Below are positions 42,591 to 43,416 of a stretch of 43,416 nucleotides of DNA, one piece after another. Under the pieces are notes generated by a model. That model ran no database searches. It was not told the origin of the DNA and saw nothing but the letters and a program-made list of their open reading frames with translations. The position numbers were made by a program, and so were the translations under genes. Source of the DNA: Nostocoides jenkinsii Ben 74 (GTDB lineage Bacteria > Actinomycetota > Actinomycetes > Actinomycetales > Dermatophilaceae). The first letter of the stretch is position 1, and each line of letters opens with the position of its first letter. The stretch spans positions 1,449,943-1,493,358 of the forward strand of contig NZ_HF571038.1 of NCBI RefSeq assembly GCF_001046875.1. Reading direction: 5' to 3'.

Positions 42591-42626
42591 CCACCTGACG
42601 TTCGTTCCACTTAAGTTCGCTCCCTC

Positions 42627-43416
42627 GTGTTCGTTCGGCACCTGAGCCTCGTCGATTTCCGCAGCTATCCCTCCGCGGAGATCCCGCTCGGCCCGGGTGT
42701 CACGACCCTGATCGGTCTCAACGGCCAAGGCAAGACCAATGTGGCCGAGGCGATCGGCTACCTCGCGACCCTGAGTTCGCACCGAGTGTCGACGGATCAG
42801 CCATTGGTTCGTTTCGGTGCGAGCCAGGCGATCGTGCGCGCTATGGTCGTGCGCGACGAGCGCGAGACCCTGATCGAGGTCGAGGTCAACCCCGGCCGCA
42901 GCAACCGGGCGCGCGTGAACCGCGCCCCGGTTGCGCGACCACGGGAGGTGCTCGGCAACGTCCGGTCGGTGTTGTTCGCCCCGGAAGATCTTGCCCTGGT
43001 CAAGGGCGATCCGGCGGCGCGGCGGCGGTTCATCGACGACTTGCTGGTCCAGCGGCAACCCCGCTGGTCGGGCGTCCGCGCGGACTACGACCGAATCCTC
43101 AAACAACGCAGTGCGTTGCTGAAGTCGGCCGCTCCGGTGCTCCGGCGAGGTCGCGGCGGGAGCCGGGGCGGGCGGCGACCCGAGGGGGAGAGCCAGGAGG
43201 AGGCGCGGGCGAACGCGCTCCATACGTTGGATGTGTGGGACGGGCACCTCGCCGCCCTCGGGGCGCAGTTGTTGTATGCCCGGTTGCGGCTCCTACGGGA
43301 CCTGCGCGGCCACCTTCGGGAGGCCTACGAGACGGTCAGCGGGGGTGCGGGGGAGGCGACGGTGACCTATCGCGCGTCCGTGACCGAGTCCGTCGCCGCC
43401 GCGATCGCGGCGGGGG
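42627..43416 (+). CDS. recF: DNA replication and repair protein RecF (partial)
   Basis: At least 263 residues, cut by the window end. RecF is an SMC-like ATPase that loads RecA at gaps. The start [17 protein letters not shown] and Walker [10 protein letters not shown] near residues 30-38 are diagnostic, and [21 protein letters not shown] follows. The reading frame is open to the last base. The GTG at 42627 has no clear ribosome site. A Gly/Arg-rich insertion of about 25 residues lies near 172-197, before the conserved LDVWDGHLA segment. Confidence 0.93.
   Translation, partial: MFVRHLSLVDFRSYPSAEIPLGPGVTTLIGLNGQGKTNVAEAIGYLATLSSHRVSTDQPLVRFGASQAIVRAMVVRDERETLIEVEVNPGRSNRARVNRAPVARPREVLGNVRSVLFAPEDLALVKGDPAARRRFIDDLLVQRQPRWSGVRADYDRILKQRSALLKSAAPVLRRGRGGSRGGRRPEGESQEEARANALHTLDVWDGHLAALGAQLLYARLRLLRDLRGHLREAYETVSGGAGEATVTYRASVTESVAAAIAAG

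Noticed and set aside
42591-42626. Missing gene between gnd and recF
   Set aside because: The gap is only 36 bp and holds no frame; recF simply begins at 42627 and runs off the window.
41655-43247. A 530-codon minus-strand frame opposite gnd and recF
   Set aside because: Crosses two clear plus-strand genes and encodes low-complexity sequence.

Overview
The window comes from a high-GC Gram-positive chromosome and spans the replication origin. The run pcnA-like CCA-transferase, NUDIX, DUF6049, murJ, pseudokinase, sigM, rsmA-like, trxB, trxA, parB, parA, rsmG, jag, yidC, yidD, rnpA, rpmH, dnaA, dnaN, gnd, recF is the classic actinobacterial oriC neighbourhood, in the same order as Mycobacterium tuberculosis Rv3907c-Rv3924c and Rv0001 onward. 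There is no cwlM between trxA and parB. The many CWB2 cell-wall repeats and the gene styles suggest Micrococcales (Intrasporangiaceae/Dermatophilaceae-like), but that placement is inference.

1-15,616: an inositol island. A minus-strand operon (iolC, DeoC-like aldolase, iolB, iolG-like) diverges from a GntR/UTRA regulator (likely iolR). A second minus-strand operon (two Gfo/Idh dehydrogenases, an SDR and a sugar isomerase-like TIM barrel) diverges from a transaldolase-like gene plus iolD. A VapBC toxin-antitoxin pair lies between iolD and iolE. iolE diverges from padR-ino1, which makes inositol phosphate, so degradation and synthesis genes share one locus. All three divergent promoter regions carry variants of one operator, TGTYAGRACA. 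iolA and an inositol transporter are not in the window.

15,632-21,950: a surface-protein locus on the minus strand. It holds three secreted proteins, each with three CWB2 repeats. One carries an intact HExxHxxGxxH metalloprotease domain. A paralogue has lost every zinc ligand (pseudoprotease). A PP2C phosphatase gene sits between these two.

22,009-32,844: tRNA CCA-adding enzyme (minus strand), then the plus-strand envelope and stress block. The pseudokinase frame is broken by an apparent one-base insertion near 28,955. Candidate ECF-type promoters precede the rsmA-like gene and trxB.

32,876-38,073: segregation, ribosome and membrane-insertion genes on the minus strand, with two perfect-core parS sites. 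38,074-43,416: dnaA promoter, dnaA, oriC (537 bp), dnaN, gnd and a recF cut by the window end.

A window-wide signal is the octamer CGGCATAC/GTATGCCG. By hand count its heptamer core occurs 41 times against roughly 5 expected from composition. Most copies fall in genes as Ala-Tyr or Tyr-Ala codon pairs, and two lie inside non-coding oriC around a DnaA box. No tRNA, rRNA, CRISPR array or insertion sequence was recognised.
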